The notes: generated from the letters alone by a model not told the origin. Counted from the stretch's first letter, positions 8,617-17,656 are shown. The stretch is 64,000 nt of DNA from Flavonifractor sp052065355 (GCF_052065355.1 NZ_JBQHUF010000002.1:208254-272253); one strand, 5' to 3'. Program-made: numbers and translations.

Positions 8617-9453
8617 ATGAAACATATCTTTTTGAATCTGAAGCGCTTCGACGTGCCGGTGGAGCTGGGCGGTGTGAACCGCCTGGCCCCCATGGCCGAC
8701 TGGGGCAAGGTCATCGTCAGCGAGACCCAGAAGGGCCTCACCGGTTATGACGCCAATGAAGTGGAGTTCGTGGACTTCTTCCCCGAGGCTCACATCCTCT
8801 CCGCCGCTGCTGCCCGCACTGCCGACAGCAAGGTGGAGGTGGGCTGCCAGAGCGTGTACCGGGCCGACACCGCCGTGGGCGGCAATTTCGGCGCCTTTAC
8901 CACCAACCGGCCTGCCCACGCCGCCGCCGCCCTGGGCTGCGGCTGGACCCTCATCGGCCACTGCGAGGAGCGCAACGACAAGGCAGGCATCCTGGCTGAG
9001 GCCGGGGTCACCGACACCGCCGCTGTCAACCGCCTGCTGAACCAGGAGATCAAGTGCGCTCAGGCCGCCGGCCTGAAGGTGCTCTACTGCATCGGCGAGA
9101 AGAGTGAGGAGCAGGAGGCCTGGCAGCAGGTGCTGGGCGACCAGCTCTCCATCGGCCTGGACGGGGTGGACAAGAGCAAGGTGGTCATCGCCTACGAGCC
9201 CATCTGGTCCATCGGCCCCGGCAAGACTCCTGCCGACAAGCCCTACATCGAGAAGATCGCCTGCTTCGTCAAGGAGCAGACCGGCGGCCTGGACGTGGTG
9301 TACGGTGGCGGCCTGAAGGCGGACAACGCCGCCATGCTGGCCTCCATCGCCGAGATCGACGGCGGCCTGATTGCGCTCACCCGCTTCAGCGGGGAGATCG
9401 GCTTCTATCCCGAGGAGTATCTGGAGATCATTCGCCTGTACATGGGTCATTAA
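8617..9453 (+). CDS. Triose-phosphate isomerase-like protein
   Basis: This 278-aa TIM barrel carries the active-site pattern of TpiA: the Asn-x-Lys of LNLKRF at the N-terminus, the electrophilic His in IGHCEER, and the base Glu in YEPIWSIGPGKTP with the loop-6 hinge. It starts immediately after the PGI-like stop. The C-terminus and the region after GGGLKAD differ from housekeeping TpiA. It may isomerise DHAP to glyceraldehyde-3-phosphate, or a related three- or four-carbon aldose/ketose released by the aldolase. A genuine glycolytic tpiA would be expected elsewhere with gap and pgk. Confidence 0.82.
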   Translation: MKHIFLNLKRFDVPVELGGVNRLAPMADWGKVIVSETQKGLTGYDANEVEFVDFFPEAHILSAAAARTADSKVEVGCQSVYRADTAVGGNFGAFTTNRPAHAAAALGCGWTLIGHCEERNDKAGILAEAGVTDTAAVNRLLNQEIKCAQAAGLKVLYCIGEKSEEQEAWQQVLGDQLSIGLDGVDKSKVVIAYEPIWSIGPGKTPADKPYIEKIACFVKEQTGGLDVVYGGGLKADNAAMLASIAEIDGGLIALTRFSGEIGFYPEEYLEIIRLYMGH

Positions 9454-9469
9454 GAGACGGAGGTAAACT

Positions 9470-10957
9470 ATGAAACTGGATTTTGAGTACGGCCAGGGAT
9501 TCATGAGCGCTGAGCTGCCCGACAGCACCGACATTTTCATCCCCGGCGAGACGGTAGCCGATCCCCCCTGCCTGCCCCAGGACTGGGACAGCCTGTACAA
9601 CGCCACTCTGGAGTCCATCCGCAACCCCATCGGCATGGAGCCCCTGAAGGAACTGGCCGCTCCCGGCAAGACTGTGGTCTTCGTTATCCCCGACATCGTC
9701 AAGGGCGGCAACCAGCCCACCTCCCACCGGAAGGTGGCCATCCGGGCCTGCCTGGACGAGCTGTACGCCGCCGGCGTGGAGAAGAAGGACATCCTGCTGC
9801 TCTTCTCCAACGGCCTGCACCCCCGTGCCACCGTGCCTGAGATGCGCACCATCCTGGGCGAGGAGCTGTTCAACGAGTTCTACTACACCGGCCAGATCAC
9901 CAGCCACGACAGCGAGGACTATGACCACCTGGTGGACCTGGGCTACACCGCTCAGGGCGACCACGTGATCATGAACAAGTACGTCTTTGACGCCGACATC
10001 GCCATCCTCATCGGCCACACCCAGGGCAACCCCTACGGCGGTTACTCCGGCGGCTACAAGCACTGTGCCACCGGCATCTCCCACTGGCGGAGCATCTCTG
10101 CCCACCACGTGCCCCAGGTCATGCACCGGCCCGACTTCGTGCCCGTGTCCACCAACAGTGAGATGCGCCACAAGTTCGACCAGCAGGGCATGCTGATGGA
10201 AGAGAAGATGGGCAAGAAGTTCTTCTGCTGCGACGCGGTGCTGGATACCAAGTCCCGTCAGATCGAGATCAACTCCGGCTGGGCCAAGGAGATGCAGCCC
10301 GTCTCCTGGAAGATGGCCGACAAGCGGACCTATGTCCACTGGGCGGAGAAGAAGTACGATATCATCGTCTTCGGCATGCCCACCAACTTCCACTACGGCA
10401 ACGGCATGGGCACCAACCCCATCCAGATGATGCAGGCTCTGTCCGCCCAGGTCATCCGCCACAAGCGGATCATGAGCGACCACTGTGTGTTCATCGTCAG
10501 CAGCATCTGCGACGGCTACTTCCACGACGAGCGGTGGCCCTACCTGCGGGAGCTGTACGATATGTTCCAGCATGACTATATGAACACCCTGGCGGATATG
10601 AACCGGTATGGCGAGTACTTTGCCACCAAGGAGGAGTACATCCGCAAGTACCGCTTTGCCAACGCCTTCCACCCCTTCCACGGCTTCTCCATGATGAGCT
10701 GCGGCCACATCGCTGAGATGAACACCAGCGCCATCTACATCGTGGGCGCCCGTGAGCCCGGCATCGCCCGCGGCATGGGCCTGAAGACCCGGGCCACCTT
10801 CGAGGAGGCTCTGGCCGACGCCATGAAGAAGTACACCGGTCCCAACCCCAACATCCTGGCTCTGCCCAAGACCTTTACCACCGCGGCGGTCCACCTGTGC
10901 ATGAAGGACCCCGCGCTCAACTCCGCCCCCATCAGCGGCACTCCCTGCGGGTGCTGA
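9470..10957 (+). CDS. LarA-like nickel-dependent 2-hydroxyacid racemase/epimerase family protein
   Basis: This 495-aa protein has a LarA (former DUF2088) N-terminal domain: VFVIPDIVKGGNQP, NGLHPRAT and YGGYSGGYKHCATG. The last motif lines up with the LarA segment whose Lys holds the nickel-pincer cofactor. LarA proteins racemise or epimerise lactate, malate, gluconate and other 2-hydroxyacids. It is about 70 residues longer than LarA. GGAGG precedes ATG 9470. In this operon it could act on a three-carbon hydroxyacid end product. The cofactor genes larB, larC and larE are not in the window. Confidence 0.8.
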   Translation: MKLDFEYGQGFMSAELPDSTDIFIPGETVADPPCLPQDWDSLYNATLESIRNPIGMEPLKELAAPGKTVVFVIPDIVKGGNQPTSHRKVAIRACLDELYAAGVEKKDILLLFSNGLHPRATVPEMRTILGEELFNEFYYTGQITSHDSEDYDHLVDLGYTAQGDHVIMNKYVFDADIAILIGHTQGNPYGGYSGGYKHCATGISHWRSISAHHVPQVMHRPDFVPVSTNSEMRHKFDQQGMLMEEKMGKKFFCCDAVLDTKSRQIEINSGWAKEMQPVSWKMADKRTYVHWAEKKYDIIVFGMPTNFHYGNGMGTNPIQMMQALSAQVIRHKRIMSDHCVFIVSSICDGYFHDERWPYLRELYDMFQHDYMNTLADMNRYGEYFATKEEYIRKYRFANAFHPFHGFSMMSCGHIAEMNTSAIYIVGAREPGIARGMGLKTRATFEEALADAMKKYTGPNPNILALPKTFTTAAVHLCMKDPALNSAPISGTPCGC

Positions 10958-10990
10958 GCAGGGGCTAACCTGTAGAAAGAAGGCGCTCCC

Positions 10991-11779
10991 TTGCAGTATG
11001 TGATCTATTTCCTCATCGCCATCGGGGCCACCACTGTGGGCTCCCTGACAGGAATGGGCGGCGGGGTCATCATCAAGCCCCTGATGGATGTGCTCCATGA
11101 CTTTGATGTGCAGACCATCGGCGTGATCTCCTCCCTGACCGTGTTTTCCATGTCGGTGGTGTCCATCGGCAAGCAGATGCTGGCCAAGACCAAGATCCCC
11201 TTCGGTACCGCCATCCCCCTGGCCCTGGGCTCGGTGGTGGGCGGTCTGGCGGGGGAGAAGCTGCTCCAGGTCATCGTGAACGCCCTCCAGGCAAACTCCG
11301 CGGTGACGGTGGTGCAGAACGTGGTGCTCTCCCTGCTGATCCTGGCGGTGTTCCTCTACATGAAGAACAAGAGCCATATCCCCAGCAAGCACCTGGAGGG
11401 GATCGTGGTATCCCTGCTGGTGGGCGTCTTCCTGGGCATCTGCTCCTCCTTCCTGGGCATCGGCGGCGGCCCCATCAACGTGGCCCTCATCATCTACCTG
11501 TTCTCCTTCGACACCAAGTCGGCCACGGTGTGCTCCCTGGTGACCATCCTGTTTGCCCAGATCTCCAAGCTGGGCACGGTGGCCCTCACCACCGGATTCG
11601 GGGTCTTTGACCTGTCCATCGCCCCGGTCATGATCGTCGGCGCCATCGCCGGCGGCTTCATCGGCGCCAGCCTGAACAAGAAGTTCTCCGAGGCGTCGGT
11701 GGAAAAGGCCTTCAACGCGGTCCAGCTGATCGTGCTGGCTATCTCTATCTTCAATATCGTGCGCAACCTGGCGGCCTGA
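10991..11779 (+). CDS. TauE/SafE (TSUP) family membrane exporter
   Basis: This 262-aa protein is built of about eight hydrophobic helices in two homologous halves: GSLTGMGGGVIIKPL in the first and SSFLGIGGGPINVAL in the second, the typical duplicated TSUP pattern. Family members export sulfite, sulfolactate, sulfoacetate or other small organic anions. The start is taken as TTG 10991, with AAGAAGG 7 nt upstream; GTG 11000 is an alternative. As the last gene of the operon, ending at a strong terminator, it probably exports an end product of the pathway. Confidence 0.88.
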   Translation: MQYVIYFLIAIGATTVGSLTGMGGGVIIKPLMDVLHDFDVQTIGVISSLTVFSMSVVSIGKQMLAKTKIPFGTAIPLALGSVVGGLAGEKLLQVIVNALQANSAVTVVQNVVLSLLILAVFLYMKNKSHIPSKHLEGIVVSLLVGVFLGICSSFLGIGGGPINVALIIYLFSFDTKSATVCSLVTILFAQISKLGTVALTTGFGVFDLSIAPVMIVGAIAGGFIGASLNKKFSEASVEKAFNAVQLIVLAISIFNIVRNLAA

Positions 11780-11792
11780 GGCTGCCGGAGGC

Positions 11793-11828
11793 AAAAAGGC
11801 GTCGGGAAAGATCCCGACGCCTTTTTGC
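11793..11828 (+). terminator. Intrinsic terminator of the catabolic operon
   Basis: A 14-bp stem (11793-11806 with 11813-11826) of the form AAAAAGGCGTCGGG / CCCGACGCCTTTTT. The symmetric A and T tracts would let it work in both directions. Confidence 0.92.
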
Positions 11829-11830
11829 TG

Positions 11831-11859
11831 TTGCTTTTTCCATGGGGAGCCGTTATAAT
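11831..11859 (+). promoter_or_regulatory. Promoter of the S-layer-homology gene
   Basis: TTGCTT (11831-11836), a 17-nt spacer and TATAAT (11854-11859). The RNA should start near 11866, ahead of the chosen ATG at 11904. Confidence 0.75.
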
Positions 11860-11903
11860 TTAAGCTAGTTATGGAAACCAACGTACATAATGGAGGGACG
11901 AGT

Positions 11904-14213
11904 ATGAAAGGGAAGCGATTTGCGGCCTGGTTGCTGACGGTCGTTATGGCCATCTCTCTGCTGACGGTATCTGCCGCCGCCGTCACGTTTTCCGACATGA
12001 CCAACCACTGGGCCAAGACCGATGTGGAATACCTGGCTACCCAGGGGGTGGTCAACGGTACCAGCGATACCACCTTTACCCCCGATCGGGCCATGACGGC
12101 CTGCGAGGCAGTGATCTTCTGCTCCCGGGCTACCGGTGTGTCCGTTGCGGATAAAACCAAGATCGCCGAGAAGTGGGCGGATACGCTGAAGGAGATCATG
12201 CCTGAATCCCTCTACTCCTGGGCGGGAACGGAGATGGCTGTCTGTCTGGAGACCGGCATCATTTCTGAGACCGAGCTGCGCTCCCTGGCCCAGGCCGATG
12301 GATTGGTGAAAGCTATCAGCCGGGAAAACCTGGCCATGTATCTGGTGCGGGCCATGCAGCTGGAGCCTCTGGCCAAGAGCCTGAGCAGCTACCCCCTGAG
12401 CTTTGCCGATGCATCCTCCATCTCTGCCGCTCTGCAGCCCTATGTCTATGTGCTCAACAGCTACGGTATCGTGGAGGGAGACCAGTACAACAAGTTCCTG
12501 CCCAACCGCTCCCTCACCCGGGCGGAGATGGCCGTCATGCTCCGCCGGGCCATGGACTTTATGGACGAGGCCGGCCTGTACGCCGAGCTGCCCGCCTATA
12601 CGGACTATAAGTGGGTGGGTGGTACCATCGCGGCGGTGACCTCCGGGGGAAGCGGCACCACGCTGGTGACGCTGAACAGCGAGATCACCGGCACCACCAG
12701 CATCTCTCTTTCCGACGATGTGAAGATCTACGAGAACAACATGCTCTCCACCACCTCTGCTCTGCGGGTGGGTCAGTATGCCCGGATCAACCTGAGCAAG
12801 ACTGGCGCAGCGCAGTCTGTGCGGCTGGGCGGTACGCTGACCAGCTACAGCGGTACGGTAAACAGCATCACCAAGGACCGGGTGAATCTGGTGGAGAACG
12901 GTACCACCCGGAGCCTGGCTATCGATCGCTTTACCGCCGTGCAGGTGGGAGGCGCCACCGGCGGGCCGGAGCTCATTGACCTTCAGGCGGGTTATACCAC
13001 CGCAGTGTGCTATGTGGACGCAATGGGCCACCTGGCCGGTATCAAGCTTTCCGGCGGCAGCCACAGCGCGGAAGGTATTCTGGTGTCTGTGGTGGAGACT
13101 GCCAGCGGCCAGAGCATCCAGGTTTCCGCCTTCAATGGGGAAACTCAGCGCTATACGCTGCCTCTGGGTGCGGGTGTCACCGTCAACGGTGTGGCCGGCA
13201 GCCTGTCTACCGCCCACGAGGGAAAGTACGTGAGCCTGCGGGTGAACAATGACAGCGCCAACCAGCTGGTGAGCATCGCGGTGGATACGGTCACCCAGTA
13301 TGTTCAGGGTGTGGTGAAGAACTACACCTATGCCAAGGATGTAAACACCATCACCATTGGAAAGGCGGGGTCCAGCTCCTCTGAGACCTACAATATTGCC
13401 GCTGACGCCGTGGTGCGCTACAACGGTGAGGAGATTGCACTGAGAAGCCTGGAAAAGAGCAGCTATGCTACCGTGCGCTTCTCTGGCGGCCGCGTGGCGG
13501 AGATCGACGCCTGGCCCGGTTCCACCACCACAGAGGGTGTCATTGAGTCTATTTCCTATGGCACGCCTACCGTCCTGTCCGTGCGTACCGCCGCCGGCAG
13601 TGTGGTGACCTTTGAGCTGGATCTGACGGATCTGCCCACCGTTTACCGGGATGGAAAGACAAGCTCTATCGATAAAATCCGCAGCGGTGACTCCATTATC
13701 GTCACCGTGCGCTACAACGAGGTGGCCACCCTGGAGACCACCAGCCAGAGCGCCAATGTCACCGGGACGATCACCCGGGTGGTGCAGGATGCCTCCGGCG
13801 TAACCATTGATGTGCAGCTGACCAACGGTTCGACCACATCCTACACTGTGGCGGAGGGTGTGTCGGTGACGCAGGACGGCTCCGCCATTTCCCTGTACTC
13901 TCTTAAACCCAATGACAAGGTGGCCATGGTGGTCAGCGGAGACGAGGTCGTCTCCATCGAGGTGGATAAGAGCTCCGGTTCCAACACCCAGCTCAACGGT
14001 ACAGTGCTGCTGCCCAACACCACGGACAAGACTCTGATGATCCAGCTGGATAGCGGTACGGTGCTGACTGTAGACGTATCGGACGCCAACTTTACCAGCA
14101 CCTCCGGCAGCAGCGTGTCTCTGGGCAGACTGGCCGCCGGTGACATGGTACAGGTGTACGGCAGCTACTCGGGCGCTAAGTTCGTAGCCACTCTGGTACT
14201 GAAAATCGGATAA
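11904..14213 (+). CDS. S-layer homology domain surface protein
   Basis: This 769-aa secreted protein has a signal peptide (MKGKRFAAWLLTVVMAISLL, cleavage near SAAA) and about three SLH repeats in residues 28-225; FSDMTNHWAK with GTSDTTFTPDRAMT, and GDQYNKFLPNRSLTRAEMA, are the clearest. SLH domains anchor proteins to pyruvylated wall polymers. The remaining 540 residues are Ser/Thr/Val/Gly-rich with recurring beta-strand units (for example VTITRVVQDASGVTIDV-like segments), suggesting small tandem beta-barrels. ATG 11904 has GGAGGG 6 nt upstream; an in-frame ATG at 11871 lacks such a site. The ligand or enzyme role of the C-terminal part is unknown. Confidence 0.88.
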   Translation: MKGKRFAAWLLTVVMAISLLTVSAAAVTFSDMTNHWAKTDVEYLATQGVVNGTSDTTFTPDRAMTACEAVIFCSRATGVSVADKTKIAEKWADTLKEIMPESLYSWAGTEMAVCLETGIISETELRSLAQADGLVKAISRENLAMYLVRAMQLEPLAKSLSSYPLSFADASSISAALQPYVYVLNSYGIVEGDQYNKFLPNRSLTRAEMAVMLRRAMDFMDEAGLYAELPAYTDYKWVGGTIAAVTSGGSGTTLVTLNSEITGTTSISLSDDVKIYENNMLSTTSALRVGQYARINLSKTGAAQSVRLGGTLTSYSGTVNSITKDRVNLVENGTTRSLAIDRFTAVQVGGATGGPELIDLQAGYTTAVCYVDAMGHLAGIKLSGGSHSAEGILVSVVETASGQSIQVSAFNGETQRYTLPLGAGVTVNGVAGSLSTAHEGKYVSLRVNNDSANQLVSIAVDTVTQYVQGVVKNYTYAKDVNTITIGKAGSSSSETYNIAADAVVRYNGEEIALRSLEKSSYATVRFSGGRVAEIDAWPGSTTTEGVIESISYGTPTVLSVRTAAGSVVTFELDLTDLPTVYRDGKTSSIDKIRSGDSIIVTVRYNEVATLETTSQSANVTGTITRVVQDASGVTIDVQLTNGSTTSYTVAEGVSVTQDGSAISLYSLKPNDKVAMVVSGDEVVSIEVDKSSGSNTQLNGTVLLPNTTDKTLMIQLDSGTVLTVDVSDANFTSTSGSSVSLGRLAAGDMVQVYGSYSGAKFVATLVLKIG

Positions 14214-14224
14214 ATGAGAGAAAA

Positions 14225-14256
14225 AGGGCCCGGATCTTGGATCCGGGCCTCTTTTC
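14225..14256 (+). terminator. Intrinsic terminator after the S-layer gene
   Basis: A 10-bp stem (14227-14236 with 14240-14249) of GGCCCGGATC type with a 3-nt loop, followed by TCTTTT. Confidence 0.85.
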
Positions 14257-14271
14257 CTGCTTGCGGGCCCC

Positions 14272-14300
14272 TTGACTTTTCGGCGCCGAATGAATAAAAT
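14272..14300 (+). promoter_or_regulatory. Promoter of proS
   Basis: TTGACT (14272-14277), a 17-nt spacer and TAAAAT (14295-14300), about 48 nt before the proS ATG. No T-box sequence is seen in the short leader. Confidence 0.75.
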
Positions 14301-14347
14301 AGGAAGAACCCATGTTGTATTTTTTGATAAAGGATTGAGATAGAGTT

Positions 14348-15787
14348 ATGGCACAGGACAAAAAGCAGGTGGAACAGATCACCGATATGGAGGTGGACTT
14401 CGCCAAGTGGTTCACCGACGTGTGCAAGAAGGCGGAGCTCATCGATTACTCTTCCATCAAGGGCGTATTTATTTACCGGCCCTATGGCTATGCCATCTGG
14501 GAGAATTTTCAGAAGATCCTGGACGAGAAGTTTAAGGAGACCGGGCATGAGAACGTGTACCTGCCCATGCTGATCCCCGAGAGCCTGCTCCAGAAGGAGA
14601 AGGATCATGTAGAGGGCTTTGCCCCCGAGTGCGCCTGGGTGACCATGGGCGGCTCTGAGAAGCTGGAGGAGCGCTACTGCATCCGCCCCACCAGTGAGAC
14701 CCTGTTCTGTGAGCACTATAAGAATATCATCCACTCTCACCGTGACCTGCCCAAGCTGTACAACCAGTGGTGCTCCGTGCTGCGGTGGGAGAAGACCTCC
14801 CGTCCCTTCCTGCGTCACCGGGAATTCCTGTGGCAGGAGGGCCACACCATGCACGCCACCGCCGAGGAGGCCATTGCCGAGACCGAGCAGATGTTCAACA
14901 TCTACGCCGACTTCTGTGAGAACTACCTGGCCATGCCCGTGGTGAAGGGCCGCAAGACCGACAAGGAGAAGTTCTCCGGCGCCGAGGCCACCTACACCGT
15001 GGAGTGCATGATGCACGACAAGAAGGCCCTTCAGGCCGGTACCTCCCACTACTTCGGCGACGGCTTCGCCCGCGCCTTCGACATCACCTTCGCCGGTAAG
15101 GACAACCAGCCCCATCATCCCTTCCAGACCTCCTGGGGCGTGTCTACCCGTCTCATCGGCGGCGTCATCATGACCCACGGCGACAACAACGGTCTGGTGC
15201 TGCCCCCCAAGATCGCCCCCACTCAGGTCATCATCATCCCTGTGGCCCAGCACAAGGAGGGTGTGCTGGCGGCCAACGAGGCCGTTATGGCCCGCCTGAA
15301 GGCCGCCGGCATCCGGGTGAAGATGGACGCCTCCGAGCAGTCCGCCGGCTGGAAGTTCGCCGAGTATGAGATGAAGGGCGTGCCTCTGCGTCTGGAGATG
15401 GGCCCCAAGGACATGGAGAAGAACCAGTGCGTGCTGGTCCGCCGCGACAACGGCGAAAAGAGCTTTGTCTCCCTGGACAACATCGAGGAGACCGTCCAGA
15501 CCATGCTGGACGCGGTGCAGAAGGGCCTGTACGACAAGGCCAAGAAGAACCTGGACGAGAACACCTACGCCTGCTCTACCGTGGAGGAGGTCAAGGAGAA
15601 GATGTCCACTCAGGGCGGCTTCGCCAAGACCATGTGGTGCGGCGACGAGGCCTGCGAGCTGAAGATGAAGGAGATCGCTGGTGTGTCCTCCCGCTGCATT
15701 CCCCTGGAGCAGGAGCACCTGGGCGATGTGTGCCCCGTCTGCGGCAAGCCCGCCAAGCACATGGTGTACTGGGGCGTGGCTTATTAA
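14348..15787 (+). CDS. proS: Proline--tRNA ligase (short, eukaryote/archaeon-like type)
   Basis: This 479-aa class II aminoacyl-tRNA synthetase charges tRNA-Pro. Its length and sequence (ITDMEVDFAKWFTDVCKKA, ending in MVYWGVAY) match the short ProS without the bacterial editing insertion. Class II motifs include the RPTSET segment, the motif 2 loop RPFLRHREFLWQEGHT and the motif 3 region SWGVSTRLIGG. The C-terminal zinc-binding-like domain has Cys pairs (AGVSSRCIP, GDVCPVCGKP). It is a single-gene unit with its own promoter and terminator. Confidence 0.97.
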   Translation: MAQDKKQVEQITDMEVDFAKWFTDVCKKAELIDYSSIKGVFIYRPYGYAIWENFQKILDEKFKETGHENVYLPMLIPESLLQKEKDHVEGFAPECAWVTMGGSEKLEERYCIRPTSETLFCEHYKNIIHSHRDLPKLYNQWCSVLRWEKTSRPFLRHREFLWQEGHTMHATAEEAIAETEQMFNIYADFCENYLAMPVVKGRKTDKEKFSGAEATYTVECMMHDKKALQAGTSHYFGDGFARAFDITFAGKDNQPHHPFQTSWGVSTRLIGGVIMTHGDNNGLVLPPKIAPTQVIIIPVAQHKEGVLAANEAVMARLKAAGIRVKMDASEQSAGWKFAEYEMKGVPLRLEMGPKDMEKNQCVLVRRDNGEKSFVSLDNIEETVQTMLDAVQKGLYDKAKKNLDENTYACSTVEEVKEKMSTQGGFAKTMWCGDEACELKMKEIAGVSSRCIPLEQEHLGDVCPVCGKPAKHMVYWGVAY

Positions 15788-15799
15788 AATAAGTGGCAG

Positions 15800-15833
15800 A
15801 AAAAGCCCGGAGCGTATGGCTCCGGGCTTTTTG
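15800..15833 (+). terminator. Bidirectional intrinsic terminator between proS and the esterase gene
   Basis: A 14-bp stem (15800-15813 with 15819-15832) of AAAAAGCCCGGAGC type. T tracts on both strands mean it can end proS and the convergent minus-strand gene. Confidence 0.9.
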
Positions 15834-15838
15834 TTGCT

Positions 15839-17656
15839 TTAGTTTACTTCGGGGCTAATTTCTATACCCATGTAGTAAGAGGTGCCGTCTTCTCCTCTGG
15901 AGTAGCAGCTCAGGAAATCATACAGTGTATAGACCTCGTCGGGCAGCATGGCGTGAATCTTGTCGATGACAAGCTGTTCGCGGATCAAAGTGATGCCCTG
16001 GATATTTTTATAATCGTAGCCAGTAAAATTGCCGTTTTGGTAGGTATAAGTAGTGGATTCATCGGCGGTAATACCATAACGGTCTCTCCATTCGGTAATG
16101 AGAGGAGTGACATTGTTCATATCCAATTCGCCGTTTTCGTCTACAAAATACTGGTCTTTCATACCAACGGACCACATCATGGGCATAATAAGAGATGCGT
16201 TTACATTTTCCGTTTCACTGGGAAGAAGAGGGGCCGAAGCCGCGGCACAGGCGGCAATCCATTCGGGGTGTATGAGTGCAATGGTAAAACTCATTATGCT
16301 ACCCATCGACTGTCCACTGACATAGATGCGGCTTTCGTCGGTTGGATAATTTTCTAACAGGAAGGTGCGCATAGCCTCAAAGAAGGGTAGATCATCGGTA
16401 CTCCAGGTGGTTCTAGCCGAGAAGGCGTCATTACCCCGAGAGCCGGTGGGGAAGACCGCGATAAAGTTTCGCTCTTCTGCCAGCTTATCCCAGCCGGAGC
16501 GGGCCGCAAACTCCTCGCCGGAGCCGCCGCCGCCATGGAACGCAAAGACCACAGGGACGCTGTCGTACCGGCCATTGGCTACATCGGTGGGAACATAGAC
16601 GTAAAACTCCCGGGTGACACCCTCTACTTCCAGAGTGTGGTAATCCATACCTTTTTCCTCATTGGTGGCAAAGGGACGCAGGGCGTTGATATCACCGCTG
16701 TCCTGCCGGCGGGTGCGCTTCAGAAAATCGTTGTAGAGATAGCTGGTGAATTCGGGCGATTGGGTGTCATCCCGCCCGATGCTCACCAGCACCTTGGAGC
16801 AATTGTCATAGGTGATCTCGTTGGTGTTGGCCATATATTCGGGGAACTGATAGACCTGCTCGGCGTATTGATTGGAGAAAACCTCGTCTCCGCAGTTGTT
16901 AGCGCTTTTCCAGTAATCGATCAAAGCGCTGACGGATTCGGTTTCTTCCGACGCCCCGATCCACATAGGAACAGCAACCTCGCTTTTCATAACGCCGTCG
17001 GCATTGCTGGGTTCGTTCTTTGCGGCGTCCAGAAGCGCGGTGTCAAAATTGTCCACGCCAAAAGCAGCAAAACCGGCAAATTTTTCAGAGTTTTCCACGG
17101 CAAAGGCCATGACCGCATCGGCGGCATCCTCGTAACCCACCATGTAGAAGGCGGAATCCTGCATCTGGATGTACTCGCGGTCATCCATGTATCCGAAGGC
17201 GGCGGTGGTATAGTCGCTTTCGTCCTCAGTCCAACCGTCCTCTCCGCAGACCATAAGAATCAGATGCATGCCGTTTTCCTCAGCCACAGTCTTCCAGCCG
17301 GAATCCTCAATGAATTGGTCCGCAGCCTGAGCGGCAGGCACGCCGATAGCCACTGCCGGTTGACGGTAACCAACCGTATCGGGAATGTAGTGATAGAGCA
17401 TCCGGCTGCCTCCATCCTCCAGTTCCAGCTCTACGGAATAAAGGCCGGAGAGTTCAGTGCCCAGAGGGTCGGCAGGATCCACATCCACGGTTTCGGTGAC
17501 CACATCAGCCAGCAGGGTGGCCGAGACCTTTTCTGCCACGGCAGGTTGGGATGCGGCAGGTGATTCATTGGCAGGGGGCTGTTGGGTGCAGCCTGTGACG
17601 CCGACGGTAAGAGCAGCGGCCAGAACCAGTGAAGTGATCTGCAATTTGCTGGGCAT
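15839..17656 (-). CDS. Lipoprotein with PHB-depolymerase/feruloyl-esterase-type alpha/beta hydrolase, apparently two-domain
   Basis: This 605-aa protein has a lipoprotein signal peptide (MPSKLQITSLVLAAALTVGV then TGC). The C-terminal half is an alpha/beta hydrolase of the LpqC/PHB-depolymerase type: oxyanion segment VVFAFHGGGGSG, VFPTGSRG, nucleophile elbow SGQSMGS (Ser near residue 448), an Asp region WSVGMKDQYF and a late His. The N-terminal half repeats this pattern (GWKTVAEENGMHLILMV, then MVGYEDAADAVMAFAVE), but the Ser elbow has become GYEDA, so it looks like a degenerate copy. ATG 17656 has GAAAGG 9 nt upstream. It probably de-esterifies an extracellular glycan or ester; the substrate is unknown. 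Confidence 0.82.
   Translation of the reverse strand: MPSKLQITSLVLAAALTVGVTGCTQQPPANESPAASQPAVAEKVSATLLADVVTETVDVDPADPLGTELSGLYSVELELEDGGSRMLYHYIPDTVGYRQPAVAIGVPAAQAADQFIEDSGWKTVAEENGMHLILMVCGEDGWTEDESDYTTAAFGYMDDREYIQMQDSAFYMVGYEDAADAVMAFAVENSEKFAGFAAFGVDNFDTALLDAAKNEPSNADGVMKSEVAVPMWIGASEETESVSALIDYWKSANNCGDEVFSNQYAEQVYQFPEYMANTNEITYDNCSKVLVSIGRDDTQSPEFTSYLYNDFLKRTRRQDSGDINALRPFATNEEKGMDYHTLEVEGVTREFYVYVPTDVANGRYDSVPVVFAFHGGGGSGEEFAARSGWDKLAEERNFIAVFPTGSRGNDAFSARTTWSTDDLPFFEAMRTFLLENYPTDESRIYVSGQSMGSIMSFTIALIHPEWIAACAAASAPLLPSETENVNASLIMPMMWSVGMKDQYFVDENGELDMNNVTPLITEWRDRYGITADESTTYTYQNGNFTGYDYKNIQGITLIREQLVIDKIHAMLPDEVYTLYDFLSCYSRGEDGTSYYMGIEISPEVN

Noticed and set aside
4152..11779. Known sulfoglycolysis operon (YihS/YihV/YihT type)
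   Set aside because: No sulfoquinovosidase, sulfofructose kinase or sulfolactaldehyde enzymes are recognisable. Only the transporter types hint at sulfonates, so the link is kept as a hypothesis.
7201..12199. Very long minus-strand reading frames (7201-9873 and 9428-12199)
   Set aside because: They lie opposite well-supported plus-strand enzyme genes in GC-rich DNA. Their products are low-complexity and rich in His, Gly, Val and Leu, typical of antisense shadows, and they lack ribosome sites.
16535..17563. 342-codon plus-strand frame opposite the esterase gene
   Set aside because: The minus-strand product has a signal peptide and hydrolase motifs; the plus-strand frame has neither a recognised domain nor a ribosome site.
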